A program made the position numbers and the translations under genes. From NCBI GenBank assembly GCA_910587755.1, contig CAJUNZ010000010.1:1-48175 (forward strand): DNA of 48,175 bases, in the 5' to 3' direction. Positions 16,971 to 24,868 of this stretch are shown here, in pieces. The notes beneath the pieces were generated by a model. The model was not told the DNA's origin. It saw only the letters and a program-made list of their open reading frames with translations, and ran no database searches. How positions within the stretch are numbered: the stretch's first letter is position 1; the number at the start of each line of letters is the position of its first letter. The stretch is from an uncultured Acetatifactor sp. GTDB taxonomy: Bacteria > Bacillota > Clostridia > Lachnospirales > Lachnospiraceae.

Positions 16971-17005
16971 GGGGAAGGGGAGGAAAATATTTCCTCCCCT
17001 TCCCC
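16971..17005. repeat. Perfect 16-bp hairpin next to the inverted-repeat element
   Basis: GGGGAAGGGGAGGAAA (16971-16986), a three-base loop ATA and TTTCCTCCCCTTCCCC (16990-17005) make a perfect purine/pyrimidine hairpin three bases from the element at 16863-16967 and 55 bases past the stop of the beta-helix gene. Neither strand has a strong U-run directly after it, so it may be an RNA-stabilising 3' hairpin rather than a terminator on its own. Confidence 0.6.
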
Positions 17006-17060
17006 TCAGGAATTTTTGGGAAATAACGGATATAACATGCTTCAGACAAACCCTGGAAAA

Positions 17061-18791
17061 TCAATCCGAACTAATGACCAGCACCTGTCCGGGATAAATC
17101 CAGTGAGGATCACGGATCATGGTGGAATTGTTCTCATAGATCCTGCGCCACCTGCGGCTGGATCCATAGAAATTCTGCGCTATTTTTGACAGATTGTCCC
17201 CAGACTGCACTGTGTAGGAAACCACATTGCCGCTCTGGTTCACACTGTTCTGGTTCGTATTATTCCGACTTATAGTAGTCTGATTCATACCAGTCTGATT
17301 TGCAACACCAAGACCTGCGTTCTCTGTCCCGGGAAGACCACCCACTGCAGGAACGCCCCCTTCTCCAGCGGCAGCCTCTGTTCCTTCTGCCAGCGTATAG
17401 TACTGAACTGCCCACTTTAACGCACCGGAAGCCTGACGGAACTGCAATGTCAGTGTATGGGTCCCTGCCCCCCTGCTCTTCAGAGTTTGATTCAGAATTG
17501 TAATCCTGGTACTGCCGGATTCCGCTGTATAATCCACACCCGGCACCAGTTTCACACCGTCCAGGTACAATGCCTGAAATTCTTCAAAGGGTCCTGCGGA
17601 AACCAACAGTGTATTTCCATCGTCGGCAAGGCTATCAAAATACATGTCCGGCACCAGCTCTGTCAGTTCATAACCCGGATCCGCGTAGGTATTGGGACTT
17701 ACCACCTGATCCCAGGCCTTGGATACACTCTGGTAAGCGAATTTATTCCATGGCAAAGAAGAATCACTGTAAGCCAACGGTTCTACCGGCGCACTTACAT
17801 AAATTGTATTATCATCCAGCGGCAAAGGATAGCCCAGTTTCAGTACACCTCCCTCCACCTGCCAGGTAAGCCCGTTCAGACAGATCCCATATGCCTGTGG
17901 TTTCTGTTTTTCCCACCCATTGTCACGCAAAGTACAGTTGCTGATTGCCGGCTGAATAACCCTGTAGCCAGGGCCAACATTCAATCGTTCACTATGGTTA
18001 TTCACGATAATACAATTATCAATAACAGCGCCTGCGGGAAGGTAAAAAGCAGGAGCCTCATTCCATGCATAAGAGTTTCCGCTGATAATACAATTTGTAA
18101 TGATGATGCTTGGGGCCCAAGAATTCACCGCCGCCCCCATACAGTCACGTATGATGCAGTCTTTCACGGCAATGCTGTCCGTGACTTGATCCTCAACAGC
18201 AACCATACGATGTATTCCCTCCGTTCCGCAGCCGAATAAATCACATTTTTCAATCGTCAGACTGTTGCAGTTATAATATTCCACTACATATGCATTCGGC
18301 CCGCAAGGAGACTCATCCAAAACAGTATGCCCTAAAATACATCCCTTGATTTTGATGCTGGGGCAATTTGAAATTTCTATTACTGAGTGTTCTTCTGACC
18401 TTACCAATATCTCCGCCATCCCGTCATGTTCTGCCTCCAAAGTAAATGAATCCAAACCGTGAAGAACTAAAGATGACGACAGCATGTATACACCGTCTCT
18501 CAGAATGATTCGTTTCGTGCCGCGAGACAGGGCATTGTCCACTGCATCCTGCAGCTGACTTGCATTCTCAACGATCACTTCAGGGCTTGCTGCATTGTCG
18601 GCAGTTGCTCCGCCAGGCACATTTGAAGCAACCAGCCAGGGGCTCTCACTCCAATCCGCCCCTTCTATCCCCCCTGCCCTCAAGCCGGGGACTTCCTGGG
18701 CAGCCAAAGCCAGTACCTTGTTCCCCGGCTGCGCCAGAACAAGCAGCGCACATACTGTCCCAAGGAATCCTGCAATCCGTTTGTGTTTCAT
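17061..18791 (-). CDS. Secreted right-handed beta-helix protein with X2-like and LysM domains
   Basis: A protein of 576 residues. Residues 1-31 are a signal peptide (GFLGTVCALLVLAQ core, ending VLALAAQE). Residues about 75-300 are a parallel beta-helix, with coils such as KIKGCILGHTVL, SIAVKDCIIRDCMGAAV, SIIITNCIISGNS and AVIDNCIIVNNHSE. Residues about 385-465 (GPFEEFQALYLDGVKLVPG, ESGSTRITILNQTL) resemble a carbohydrate-binding X2 module. After an Asn/Gln-rich linker, the C-terminal 50 residues are a LysM domain (YTVQSGDNLSKIAQNFYG, WIYPGQVLVI) that should hold the protein on peptidoglycan. The start follows AAGGAGGAGGGAGATC. No lyase or hydrolase active site is evident. Its promoter matches that of the type VII operon, which suggests joint expression. 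Confidence 0.88.
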   Translation of the reverse strand: MKHKRIAGFLGTVCALLVLAQPGNKVLALAAQEVPGLRAGGIEGADWSESPWLVASNVPGGATADNAASPEVIVENASQLQDAVDNALSRGTKRIILRDGVYMLSSSLVLHGLDSFTLEAEHDGMAEILVRSEEHSVIEISNCPSIKIKGCILGHTVLDESPCGPNAYVVEYYNCNSLTIEKCDLFGCGTEGIHRMVAVEDQVTDSIAVKDCIIRDCMGAAVNSWAPSIIITNCIISGNSYAWNEAPAFYLPAGAVIDNCIIVNNHSERLNVGPGYRVIQPAISNCTLRDNGWEKQKPQAYGICLNGLTWQVEGGVLKLGYPLPLDDNTIYVSAPVEPLAYSDSSLPWNKFAYQSVSKAWDQVVSPNTYADPGYELTELVPDMYFDSLADDGNTLLVSAGPFEEFQALYLDGVKLVPGVDYTAESGSTRITILNQTLKSRGAGTHTLTLQFRQASGALKWAVQYYTLAEGTEAAAGEGGVPAVGGLPGTENAGLGVANQTGMNQTTISRNNTNQNSVNQSGNVVSYTVQSGDNLSKIAQNFYGSSRRWRRIYENNSTMIRDPHWIYPGQVLVISSD

Positions 18792-18904
18792 GATCTCCCT
18801 CCTCCTTTGCTTTCCTATAATATTCTTAACAACAGCTCCAATAGAAAAGTTTTCCTGAAAAATACTTTTCTAGATGTCCATGGAAGCTTGTATTGTCAAC
18901 AATA

Positions 18905-18949
18905 ATCATAAAACACAATATGTGTATTGTCAATATTATTTTGTGTTTT
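18905..18949 (-). promoter_or_regulatory. Promoter and operator of the beta-helix/LysM gene, facing the XRE gene
   Basis: On the minus strand TTGACA (18933-18928), a 17-base spacer and TATGAT (18910-18905) form a promoter about 107 bases before the beta-helix gene. The spacer, read on the plus strand, is AAACACA-ATA-TGTGTAT, one base from a perfect palindrome, and TTTTGTGTTTT lies at 18939-18949. Spacing, palindrome position and half-site offset are the same as in the type VII operon promoter. The site is also about 80 bases upstream of the divergent XRE gene, so autoregulation is likely. I could not assign the promoter of the XRE gene itself. Confidence 0.78.
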
Positions 18950-19029
18950 TTCATGATAATAAAAAATTATTTCGGTATTATAAATATGAAACTTCGTGGA
19001 TATATGATTAAGGTCAGGAGAAAATATCA

Positions 19030-19395
19030 ATGCTGGGATTGGGAGAAAATATAAAAAAATTGCTGAATATACATGACCTTACACAAAAAGAATTTGCAAA
19101 AATACTTGGTATTTCTTCATCAGCGCTGGGCAACTATATACAGAACACCAGAGAACCTGATTATTTAACATTGATTCAAATTGCTAATTATTTTCAAGTT
19201 ACGGTGGACTTCCTGTTAAATTGTTCCAACAATACAAACCTTTCTCATAGCGAACAGTGTCTTATACACATTTTCCGCTGTTTGTCCGATGAACAACAAG
19301 AATTTTATTTAGAACAAGGACAGATTTTCATACGACAAAACAGAAAAAAAAGATCTTGTCTTTCCCAGAACGATGAATGTTTTGATGTTTCTTAA
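19030..19395 (+). CDS. XRE-family HTH transcriptional regulator
   Basis: A protein of 121 residues. The helix-turn-helix fills residues 5-65: LGENIKKLLNIHDLTQKEFA, then ILGISSSALGNYIQNTREP and LIQIANYFQVTVDFLLN, the standard XRE/Cro form. The C-terminal half (about 75-121) is short and charged with no known sensor domain. AGGAG nine bases before the ATG at 19030 supports the start. The gene and its flanks are clearly richer in A+T than the neighbourhood. It is transcribed away from the beta-helix gene across a shared region containing the palindromic operator. It is the best candidate for the repressor of both that gene and the type VII operon; no experiment supports this here. Confidence 0.9.
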   Translation: MLGLGENIKKLLNIHDLTQKEFAKILGISSSALGNYIQNTREPDYLTLIQIANYFQVTVDFLLNCSNNTNLSHSEQCLIHIFRCLSDEQQEFYLEQGQIFIRQNRKKRSCLSQNDECFDVS

Positions 19396-19550
19396 TATAC
19401 TTCCCAAAATTGTCCTGGCTGATAGGGGAAATCGTTTTTTGTGCTAATGACTTCCCCTTTTCAGGCTGTCCAGAAAACCCAGCTGTCACGAAGTCCAGCA
19501 ATCACTGCTTTTCCACAACCAGTAACTATACAGACCTTTTTACAAGGCCA

Positions 19551-20678
19551 TTACATCAAAAAACGGCAGCCCTCATGTACGATTTTCAGCTTATTTCGCT
19601 GATACGAAAAATACAGTGTGCATAAAGACTCCCCCATGTATCCAATGTAACGGTCTGAACGGTCTTTTCCTTTGGGAATGCTCAGTTTTTCTGTCCGTTC
19701 CAGGATGGGAAAAAGCCAGCTGCAGTAGTCTGCAAGCACAGATTCCCGGGCAAGAATGATATTGTAGTTATACAGGTATTTCTGACAAAGTATCTTGGAG
19801 AATGCCACCGCATACTCAGGCTGCAACTCTCCCAGCGCCTGCAGCAGAGCCTCCCAGTCCCTGTGAGGCAGGTATCTTTTATGGTGTTCTCCTATGTTTG
19901 GTTCGTAGGGCATAGGGTATGGCAGAACCACATCCACTCCGTTGTCAGCAAGCCGAAGCAGATCGTCGCTGTCCAGGTCCAGCATTCTGCGGTAGTGGGC
20001 CAGGCCACAATAGTTTTCCAAGGTGGCTGCACCTTCCCTGCTTTCTGAATATTTCATACTCTTTATGCCCTTTTGAGCCTTCTGGAGCCGATTCTTCCAT
20101 ATCCAGTACAGTCCTGTGAGTTCAGAATAATTCCCGTTTTTTTCCGAAATGTTCTCTCCATCACAGTCCAGAATCTCTGCCACTCTTTCCCTGCAATGGG
20201 CTGCCCCTACCTGTAGGGATTCCACCCAATCCGGCAGCACATAGTCCCGACTCAAAGGCCTGTCCCTGACGCACTTTGCCATGTACACATGTACTTCCGG
20301 CCTGGTATATCCCACTGGCAGTGCAGACAGAGGAAGGAAGTTCCCTTCACTGGAATAATAATGCCCCATCATCTCCGCCCACCTGCGGGAATCCAGTCTC
20401 ACATGACGGTGCAGGCCGCAGCGCCCCAAAAGCGTTTCAATCTCCCCCATCATATTTTCCGGTGTGGCAATTAATACTTCTATCCTCTCCGCTTCCTGTC
20501 TGGAGAGTTCTGCCGCAAAGCTCTCCACCTCACGCACAGGAACCCCTTCCAGGACAGAGCTGTTCCCCTCCAGCTTTGACACCAGGAAACACCGGATATT
20601 CCGCTCCGGACAGCACCTGCGTATGGCGCGGCAGGCCCCCAGGGCCGTCCCCTGGCCTCCGTATATTACCAGATCCAT
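19551..20678 (-). CDS. DUF4422 polysaccharide transferase-like protein with N-terminal Rossmann domain
   Basis: A protein of 375 residues. Residues 1-90 look like a nucleotide-binding Rossmann fold (MDLVIYGGQGTALGACRAI). The rest matches DUF4422, a family found in capsule and exopolysaccharide clusters and taken to be glycosyltransferases: GENISEKNGNYSELTGLYWIWKN is the hallmark block, followed by YCGLAHYRRML, a YLYNYNIILAR segment and CSWLFPILE. GGAGGAGGAACTGAC precedes the start. It lies 82 bases after a paralogous gene and ends a run of four polysaccharide genes on this strand. Donor and acceptor sugars cannot be read from the sequence. Confidence 0.85.
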   Translation of the reverse strand: MDLVIYGGQGTALGACRAIRRCCPERNIRCFLVSKLEGNSSVLEGVPVREVESFAAELSRQEAERIEVLIATPENMMGEIETLLGRCGLHRHVRLDSRRWAEMMGHYYSSEGNFLPLSALPVGYTRPEVHVYMAKCVRDRPLSRDYVLPDWVESLQVGAAHCRERVAEILDCDGENISEKNGNYSELTGLYWIWKNRLQKAQKGIKSMKYSESREGAATLENYCGLAHYRRMLDLDSDDLLRLADNGVDVVLPYPMPYEPNIGEHHKRYLPHRDWEALLQALGELQPEYAVAFSKILCQKYLYNYNIILARESVLADYCSWLFPILERTEKLSIPKGKDRSDRYIGYMGESLCTLYFSYQRNKLKIVHEGCRFLM

Positions 20679-20760
20679 GTCAGTTCCTCCTCCAGGCTGT
20701 GCTGCTTCTGTTTCCAGTCATCCCTGTATAGAGACTTCTGGACATCCGGGATTCAAACTC

Positions 20761-21867
20761 CTATCTTTCTATAAAATGCTTCTCGGCATGAACAATTTTG
20801 TACCTGTCCTCATGCTGCTTTATGTACACCGTCATAAGTCTCTCAGCCAGGAATCCTATATGCCTGTTCTGGTAGGGATCTTCCTTTTTTGCGCAGTGTT
20901 TTTCGCAGTAGGACAATAGCGGAAAAAGCCAGCTACAGTACTCATCCAGAACCGGGCGTCGGGCGATAAACATATTGTAGGCGTAATAGTAAATTCCATC
21001 CCGAATACATTCCGCTGCGCCTCTGTACTCCGGACACAGCTTCTCAATTCCCTCCATCATCACCTCCCAGTCCCTCTGTATATGATCCTGCGCATACACC
21101 GCCCCTACAGAAGGAAAGTTCAGAACAGGCACCGTCACCACCATATGGATATCCGAACGGGAAAGCCTGGCCAACTGCAGGGAATCCAGTACAAAATGCC
21201 GCCTGTAATGGCACAGCCCCACATACTCTGACGCCGTGTTTTTCCATATCCAGTAAAGGGCGGTAAGCTCACAATACTCCCTGTTTTTTGAAGAGATATT
21301 CTCTCCTCTGTGGTCTCTTACCTGACATAGTTCCTCCGGGGACAGGGCTGCTCCCGCCTGTATGGGTATCTCCCAGGAGAAACGTCTTCTCTCCTCCCGG
21401 ATGACTTTGTCCGCATGGCTTCTGACAGAATAAATACTGACTTTTTCTGCATCTTTGATATCTCCTTCTAAGGGCAGCTCCCTGTCCAGAATCAGATACT
21501 CCTTCCCGTTTCTGCGGCAGTATTCTATGTAATAATTCCCTCTTATACAACTCCAGAGATCGCTCTCAAAAGTCAGGTACAGAAGGTTGTAAAATCCTGC
21601 CCTGTGCAGACATATGGTGATGGATTCCAGACTCCTCTCCATGGACGCCACCACCACCAAGGTATCCCGGGGCGGAAGAAGCTCCCTTCTGTCCAGAGAC
21701 ACCACCTGTCTGCCCAGAAACTGCGCCGGATTTGCCTCCGGTCGGGAGACCAGAAAGCAGCAGATATCAAGAAAATATGGCGCTCCTATAAGACATGTCC
21801 CCACCTCCAGGGCCACCGTCCCTGCCCCGAAAACAGCCAGGTGCCCTGCCCTCCGAAGAAGACTCAC
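20761..21867 (-). CDS. DUF4422 polysaccharide transferase-like protein, paralogue
   Basis: A protein of about 368 residues with the same plan as its neighbour: a Rossmann-like N-terminus (LAVFGAGTVALEVGTCLIG), the DUF4422 block GENISSKNREYCELTALYWIWKN, YVGLCHYRRHF, then YYYAYNMFIARR and CSWLFPLL. The frame is open upstream to 22170, but the first family-like residues appear just after a GTG at 21867 preceded by GGGAG, and that start gives nearly the same length as the paralogue, so I chose it. It overlaps the 3' end of the GT4 gene by 101 bases in another frame. Either the overlap is real or a frameshift has extended the GT4 frame. Confidence 0.75.
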   Translation of the reverse strand: MSLLRRAGHLAVFGAGTVALEVGTCLIGAPYFLDICCFLVSRPEANPAQFLGRQVVSLDRRELLPPRDTLVVVASMERSLESITICLHRAGFYNLLYLTFESDLWSCIRGNYYIEYCRRNGKEYLILDRELPLEGDIKDAEKVSIYSVRSHADKVIREERRRFSWEIPIQAGAALSPEELCQVRDHRGENISSKNREYCELTALYWIWKNTASEYVGLCHYRRHFVLDSLQLARLSRSDIHMVVTVPVLNFPSVGAVYAQDHIQRDWEVMMEGIEKLCPEYRGAAECIRDGIYYYAYNMFIARRPVLDEYCSWLFPLLSYCEKHCAKKEDPYQNRHIGFLAERLMTVYIKQHEDRYKIVHAEKHFIER

Positions 21868-23581
21868 CGTCTCCCGGGCATAGTATTCTCTGCCTGTTTC
21901 TGGCGCTGATTTGGTGTTTGCTTCCTGTCCAGGTTCCGGCTGCACTGCGCCACAAAACTGCGGCTCTTTTTCTCTGCAGGGTTTCCGGCTGTATCCTGCC
22001 GCAAAACCCCGGCACAACTCTCTGATAGAGTTCCAGCACCTGTTCTGTACAGCGCTCCAGAGAATAGTATTCCAGGGCGTGCAGCTGCCCCCTGCGGGCC
22101 ATCCTTCCTGCCTCCTCCGGGTTCTGCAGCGCCTGTCGGATTTTTTCCGCCAGTTCTCTGCTGTCCCCACACTGGTACAAAACCCCTGTCTTCCCGTCCT
22201 CTATCAGTTCCGGTGTGGCTCCTGCCCGGGCCCCTGCCACCAGGCAGCCTGCCAGCTGCGCCTCCACAGTAGTCCTTCCAAAAGCTTCTGCCCCGGAGCA
22301 GACCGCCACAATATCCGCCTCCTTGTAATATTTCTCCAAACTGTCCTGCCTTCCGCAGAATTCCACTTCATGCTTCAGCCCCAGTTCTTTCACCCTACGG
22401 CCCAGGAATGACATATAGTCCCCCTCCCCGCTGCCTGCAAACCGGACTCTGAAAGGGATACCCCATTTCTTCAAAAAACCCGCCGCCTCCACCAGATCTT
22501 CCTGTCTTTTCAGAGGTGTTACCACACCTGCCAGAAGGATGGAAACACAGTTGTCTCGGAAAAGTTCCTTATCTCTGCGAACATACTTCCGAACATCCAC
22601 TCCGTCATAGATCACCTGTGTCCTGGAAGGAGAAAAACCTCTGTAACAGGAAGCCACATATGCAGAGACTGCGGCCACTCCTGCCGCCTGGCTGAACAAC
22701 GCTCTGGCTTTCCCCTCCTCCATAAAACAGAAACCCTGGGCGGCAATGTTCTCTCTGATATGCCACACATAAGGGATTCCTGCCAGACGGGCAGCCAGAG
22801 CCCCTGTGTGGGCATAAGTGGTGTTATTGTGTACTACTTTCACATGCCCTTTCCGGATGATCTGTGCAGTCTCTTTGATGGCGTTTGTGTCCTCTTCTAT
22901 GGCATGGGTTCCCTCCTGAGCCTGGCCAGAAGGCTGTGTCAGATCAGAAGCCGCCTTCAGCGCAGAAGGCCTCTTCCATGCCCAGTTCTCCTCCGATCTC
23001 CTGCACCAGTGCCTGGAGGGAACATAGGTATAGGGAATGCCCTGCTGTTCCAGGATCGCCGCGCCATTCCCGTACTCCGGCAGGATCACCGCTGTGGACA
23101 TGCCCCGGCGATTCAGCTCTGTGTTCAGTTCCGCCATACACAGAAAAGCCCCCGAAGAAGAATTGTTGTCAGAAGCCATAAACAGTACGTCAATCTCTTT
23201 CTCCGGAAACGAATTTTTCTCCCTGAATTCCTGCATATAACTCCGAGCCAAATCTTCATACAAGTCCGGAGAAATCTCCCACACATTTGGAAATTTCCTT
23301 CGGTGCAATTCCTCCAGAATCTCCTTCTGCAGAGCAGGCATTGCGGCTGCAATCACATCCACAGACTCTCCACAGGAGACCAGTTCATCAATCCTATACA
23401 ACGGTACTCCCAGACAGCTCCTGCAGCCCTCTTCCTTTTTACAGGTCACTGCAAACCCCTTCACTTTTTCTCCCATCCCTGCAGACATCAGGCGGGAATA
23501 CACCAGCTTCCCTACCATTCCCGCCCCGTAAATGAGTATAGATTCTTTTTTCAGTTTCCGGAAAAAATCCTCTTCTTTCAT
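21767..23581 (-). CDS. GT4-family glycosyltransferase with N-terminal Rossmann domain and unusual tail
   Basis: A protein of 604 residues. Residues 1-110 are a Rossmann-like domain (SILIYGAGMVGKLVYSRLM). Residues about 125-525 are a GT-B transferase of the GT4 type: an N-terminal half with VVHNNTTYAHTGALAA, then VSILLAGVVTPLKRQEDLVE, CGRQDSLEKYYKEADIVAV and the sugar-binding EAFGRTTVEAQLAGC block with PELIEDGKTGVLY. The last 80 residues, after LELYQRVV, look like chance translation (Arg/Gly/Ser-rich) and overlap the next gene. The start overlaps the stop of the upstream gene as ATGA and has AGGAGGAGAG. It would add a sugar in surface polysaccharide assembly; the linkage is unknown. Confidence 0.85.
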   Translation of the reverse strand: MKEEDFFRKLKKESILIYGAGMVGKLVYSRLMSAGMGEKVKGFAVTCKKEEGCRSCLGVPLYRIDELVSCGESVDVIAAAMPALQKEILEELHRRKFPNVWEISPDLYEDLARSYMQEFREKNSFPEKEIDVLFMASDNNSSSGAFLCMAELNTELNRRGMSTAVILPEYGNGAAILEQQGIPYTYVPSRHWCRRSEENWAWKRPSALKAASDLTQPSGQAQEGTHAIEEDTNAIKETAQIIRKGHVKVVHNNTTYAHTGALAARLAGIPYVWHIRENIAAQGFCFMEEGKARALFSQAAGVAAVSAYVASCYRGFSPSRTQVIYDGVDVRKYVRRDKELFRDNCVSILLAGVVTPLKRQEDLVEAAGFLKKWGIPFRVRFAGSGEGDYMSFLGRRVKELGLKHEVEFCGRQDSLEKYYKEADIVAVCSGAEAFGRTTVEAQLAGCLVAGARAGATPELIEDGKTGVLYQCGDSRELAEKIRQALQNPEEAGRMARRGQLHALEYYSLERCTEQVLELYQRVVPGFCGRIQPETLQRKRAAVLWRSAAGTWTGSKHQISARNRQRILCPGDGESSSEGRAPGCFRGRDGGPGGGDMSYRSAIFS

Positions 23582-24444
23582 CTCTCCTCCTGCCTACAGG
23601 CTTTTTCACTTTCTATCAGGACATGTTTCAGAAAATATCCGTAGCTGCCCCATGAAATTATGTTTTCCTCTGAAATTCCCAGGCCCAGAAGCTGTCTTTT
23701 CATGTCCTCATGTCCGGCCTCGGAGGCAAGCACATAAACACCATCCGGGTACATGGAAGCGCCCCGTTCCGGTGCAAAAAGCGGAATCCGGAGCCCTTCC
23801 TGCTTCTGCCCGGAAGAACTGTCCTCCCTGACTCCCGGAGCCGGAAGAAACAGGAAATTTCCCCTTACATTATTCCTCTCTGTTCCTGTGTTTCTCCCAG
23901 TGTCCTGTTCTAAGTACGCCGCTGCACCATTGTCGATGTACGCCGCAATATTCCTTCCTCTGCCCACAAGATAAAGTCCCGCCAGCCTTCCCAGGTCTCC
24001 TTTTCCGAACACCACCACACTGCGCTCTTTTTCTATGGATTCCATCTTCTGTTTCATCTGCCTGTAGACGTCATAAGTCCGGCGGAGGCGCAGCCCAAGC
24101 GCATCTGCGGACTGCCCTGCCAGCAACACCATCTCCCGCTGCGCTGCCCCCGGCACCTCCTCCTGCAGAATTCCGGAATCAAGATCCTCTTTTATATCCT
24201 GGCACATCACAGGCACATAGGCCTCCCTCTGCCCTTCCGGAAAGCTGTCATAAAATCCCAGGCAGCTGTCCACCTTCCAGCCCAGGTATATCCCCCTGTA
24301 TCTGGAAAACAGCCCCTCTGCCCCCAGACGCTCTTTCAGCAGCCGGTACTCTCTCCCTAGAAGATCCATCCCCCGGGGACTGTTTACAGAAGAATCTCCG
24401 GACTTTCCGGTACCGTAGCCTTTTTCAATTTTAATAAAACACAT
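23578..24444 (-). CDS. Rossmann-domain protein of the polysaccharide cluster, function unknown
   Basis: A protein of about 288 residues. The N-terminal half is helical and charged (LGREYRLLKERLGAEGLFSRY, YDVYRQMKQKMESIEKERS). From about 145 it has a nucleotide-binding-like stretch (SVVVFGKGDLGRLAGLYLVG) and later DGVYVLASEAGHEDMKRQLLG followed by ENIISWGSYGYFL. These resemble the N-terminal Rossmann segments of the three transferases downstream. The start is uncertain: the ATG at 24444 has no clear ribosome site, and the ATG at 24369 has GGGGG directly against it. It is the first of the four-gene run and overlaps the GT4 gene as ATGA. Confidence 0.65.
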   Translation of the reverse strand: MCFIKIEKGYGTGKSGDSSVNSPRGMDLLGREYRLLKERLGAEGLFSRYRGIYLGWKVDSCLGFYDSFPEGQREAYVPVMCQDIKEDLDSGILQEEVPGAAQREMVLLAGQSADALGLRLRRTYDVYRQMKQKMESIEKERSVVVFGKGDLGRLAGLYLVGRGRNIAAYIDNGAAAYLEQDTGRNTGTERNNVRGNFLFLPAPGVREDSSSGQKQEGLRIPLFAPERGASMYPDGVYVLASEAGHEDMKRQLLGLGISEENIISWGSYGYFLKHVLIESEKACRQEER

Positions 24445-24868
24445 TTGGACATCTATACAGATGCTGCTGACAACAGTCCTCCGCCTGTTTTTCCGCATCC
24501 CCGGCCCAGGCATACTGTATATCCGCTTCGCTCCCGGTACTTCTCAAGAATTGTGCCGTCCATACCTGGCATGTTCTTTTTTCCATGCCCTTGAATCCGC
24601 ACTTGTGGGACTCCCTGTCTGCGGCGGTCCCCTCCTTAAGTTCCCATGGGTCCTGGCATCCCCAATACCCGGCCCCTGAAGGCCGGCTTCCAATGCCGTG
24701 CTTGTTTTTTCTATCAAAAGGCTCTCCCCGTGGTCCTTGGCCTCTTTGGTCTTCCTGGAAGGCACTCCCTTCTGGGAGGATTCCTCCGTTTATCCAAAAG
24801 CACCTCCGGTAAAATGCACCCTTCCGGCACATTCATCCTCAGGTTCTTCCCTCATGAACTTTTTCTGA
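24445..24868. other. Gene-free stretch between the TnpB-like gene and the polysaccharide genes
   Basis: About 420 bases downstream of the TnpB-like stop. Open frames here (for example 24431-24832 on the minus strand) look like no protein family. One clear hairpin, CCGGCC-CCTGAA-GGCCGG (24669-24686), is present. In IS200/IS605 elements the right end and the omega-RNA that guides TnpB lie just here, so the hairpin could belong to a guide RNA or element end, but I cannot define a boundary. The promoter of the polysaccharide run should also lie in this stretch; I cannot place it. Confidence 0.4.

Noticed and set aside
24431..24832. 133-codon minus-strand frame downstream of the TnpB-like gene
   Set aside because: No family likeness, Trp/Cys/Arg-rich composition typical of chance frames in this G+C-rich region, and it overlaps the start of the polysaccharide gene.
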